From Candidatus Aerophobus profundus SCGC AAA252-L23 (GTDB taxonomy: Bacteria > Aerophobota > Aerophobia > Aerophobales > Aerophobaceae): 5,808 nt of DNA. Shown here one piece after another: positions 4,885 to 5,808 of this stretch (its first letter is position 1; each line of letters begins with the position of its first letter). The DNA lies in contig AQRW01000066.1 in NCBI GenBank assembly GCA_000402295.1, forward strand, positions 1 to 5,808, in the 5' to 3' direction. The position numbers and the translations under genes were made by a program. The notes beneath the pieces are model-generated. The model did not search any database. It had not been told where the DNA came from and saw only the letters and a program-made list of their open reading frames with translations.

Positions 4885-5656
4885 CTAAGCTGAAATAAAA
4901 ATCAAGGAGATGTTCTCCCAAGAAAAGGCAAATAAAACCTGCTCCTACCAGAAAGGGGGCAAAGGGTATCCGGTCTCTTTTCCCTTTAAGATGAGTGGCC
5001 AGAAGGATAATAGCTATTACTGCTCCTAGGAGAAAGGAAAGAAAGAAACAGAGAAGGGCCAGCTTCCAACCCAGAAAGGCTCCTATTCCGGCGGCCAGTT
5101 TGACATCACCCATTCCCATTCCCGCTTCCTTCAAAAAGAGAGAACCGAGGAGTAGGATGATTAAGAAAAGACCGGCTCCTATCCCCGCTCCCAGGACAGC
5201 GGGCAGGAAAAAACGGGTGAGAAAACCAAAGATTAACCCCCCGGCCAGAAGAGCATAAGAGAGCCGGTTAGGGACAATCTGCTCCTTGAGGTCGATGAAC
5301 CATATGGGAATCAAGAGAGAAATAAAGAGGAGATTCTTAATAAAGAGAAGAAAAGAGAAAAGAGAAAGGGAAGACAAGGAAAAATAAAAGGTTAACAAAA
5401 ATAAGAGGCCAGTTAGGACTTCTATTAAGGGATAACGCAAGGAAATAGGAGAGGAGCATTTTCGGCATCTACCCCTCAAGAGGAGGTAACTTATCACCGG
5501 GATGTTATCGTACCATTTAATGGGAGTCTGACAGATCGGACAGTGGGAAGCAGGATAGAGAAGGGATTCACCCCGAGGGATTCGGTAGACGCACACATTG
5601 AGAAAAGAGCCTATAGCCAGGCCTAGGGCCAGGATGAATAAAGCGGGAATAGTCAA
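4877..5656 (-). CDS. Type IV prepilin peptidase / leader peptidase (A24 family)
   Basis: A polytopic inner-membrane aspartyl protease that cleaves the leader of type IV prepilins and pseudopilins and often methylates the new N-terminus. From TTG at 5656 it has 259 residues, the normal length, and begins LTIPALFILALGLAIGSFLNV. After GSFLNVCVYRIPRGES (16-31) comes the zinc-type cysteine set C39, C42, C64, C67, then LRYPLIE, several membrane helices, the first catalytic Asp D122 (IDLKEQIVPN) and the second, D184, in GMGDVK. The frame is open 39 codons further to a TTG at 5773, but that stretch has no family likeness and contains a promoter. AAGCAGG (5665-5671), 6 of 7 to the Shine-Dalgarno consensus, is 8 bases before the chosen start. 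No pilin or secretion gene is in view. It was probably once coupled to the downstream divIC gene. It could be named pilD, gspO or comC depending on its system. Confidence 0.93.
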   Translation of the reverse strand: MTIPALFILALGLAIGSFLNVCVYRIPRGESLLYPASHCPICQTPIKWYDNIPVISYLLLRGRCRKCSSPISLRYPLIEVLTGLLFLLTFYFSLSSLSLFSFLLFIKNLLFISLLIPIWFIDLKEQIVPNRLSYALLAGGLIFGFLTRFFLPAVLGAGIGAGLFLIILLLGSLFLKEAGMGMGDVKLAAGIGAFLGWKLALLCFFLSFLLGAVIAIILLATHLKGKRDRIPFAPFLVGAGFICLFLGEHLLDFYFSLVW

Positions 5657-5696
5657 TGTTTTTGCCTGCTTTAAAGAAAATTTGCTCTGCTCTCTA

Positions 5697-5725
5697 TATC
5701 TAACAGGTTTAGAGGATGCTGTCAA
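5697..5725 (-). promoter_or_regulatory. Promoter of the prepilin peptidase gene
   Basis: On the minus strand a perfect TTGACA (5720-5725) is 17 bases before TAGATA (5697-5702), which matches the -10 at only 3 of 6 positions but has a TGT extended -10 motif before it. Transcription from near 5690 gives a leader of about 34 bases to the TTG at 5656. The site lies inside the open frame upstream of that TTG, which supports the shorter protein. Confidence 0.5.
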
Positions 5726-5808
5726 GCCGCGCGAGGCACATTCTCCTTTACTCCTGGGATAATCATCTATCAATAACTGCTCGGCCTTCTTGTTCGGGGA
5801 GAAATAAA

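Noticed and set aside
4995..5258. Plus-strand open frame inside the prepilin peptidase gene
   Set aside because: It is the complement of a strongly supported membrane protein gene and its Arg/Pro/Lys-rich product looks like a frame shadow.
5763..5808. C-terminal end of another minus-strand gene entering from the right (frame reading EQEGRAVIDR then TGA)
   Set aside because: Only about 14 codons are visible and two other frames are also readable there, so it cannot be supported.

Overview
The window comes from a bacterial chromosome of moderate GC content. The genes are housekeeping ones: PNPase, ribosomal protein S21, methionyl-tRNA formyltransferase, three tRNAs, an FtsB/DivIC-like division protein and a type IV prepilin peptidase. 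The organism cannot be named from the sequence. The prepilin peptidase points to a pilus, secretion or competence system. The protein style and the heavy use of TTG starts would suit an uncultured thermophile-like or candidate-phylum bacterium, but that is inference.

Left part, plus strand (1-3877): the 3' part of pnp is cut by the window edge. It is followed by rpsU with its own TTGACA promoter, then a roughly 170-base stretch that folds into a long closed RNA structure, then fmt and a stand-alone AMMECR1-domain gene. The Shine-Dalgarno sequence of fmt is the 3' strand of the helix that closes this RNA, so the element looks like a leader that could control fmt translation. I could not assign it to a known RNA class.

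Middle, minus strand (3897-4280): a tRNA operon transcribed Leu(UAA), initiator fMet(CAU), elongator Met(CAU), with CCA encoded in all three and an extended -10 promoter upstream. The operon converges on the AMMECR1 gene with only 19 bases between them. The initiator tRNA made here is the substrate of the Fmt enzyme encoded about 0.7 kb away. Two inverted repeats lie between the tRNA promoter and the division gene.

Right part, minus strand (4284-5808): a prepilin peptidase gene and a divIC/ftsB-like gene, now separated by 248 bases. That gap looks like a 222-bp non-coding insertion with 17-base imperfect terminal inverted repeats and a 10-base flanking direct repeat. Removing it restores a 16-base gap between the two genes. 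Inside it sit three 24-base REP-like hairpin units, each starting GGTA, with compensatory stem changes and exact 8-base spacers.

The two items most worth following up are the unclassified structured RNA in front of fmt and the MITE-like insertion carrying the REP-like array.
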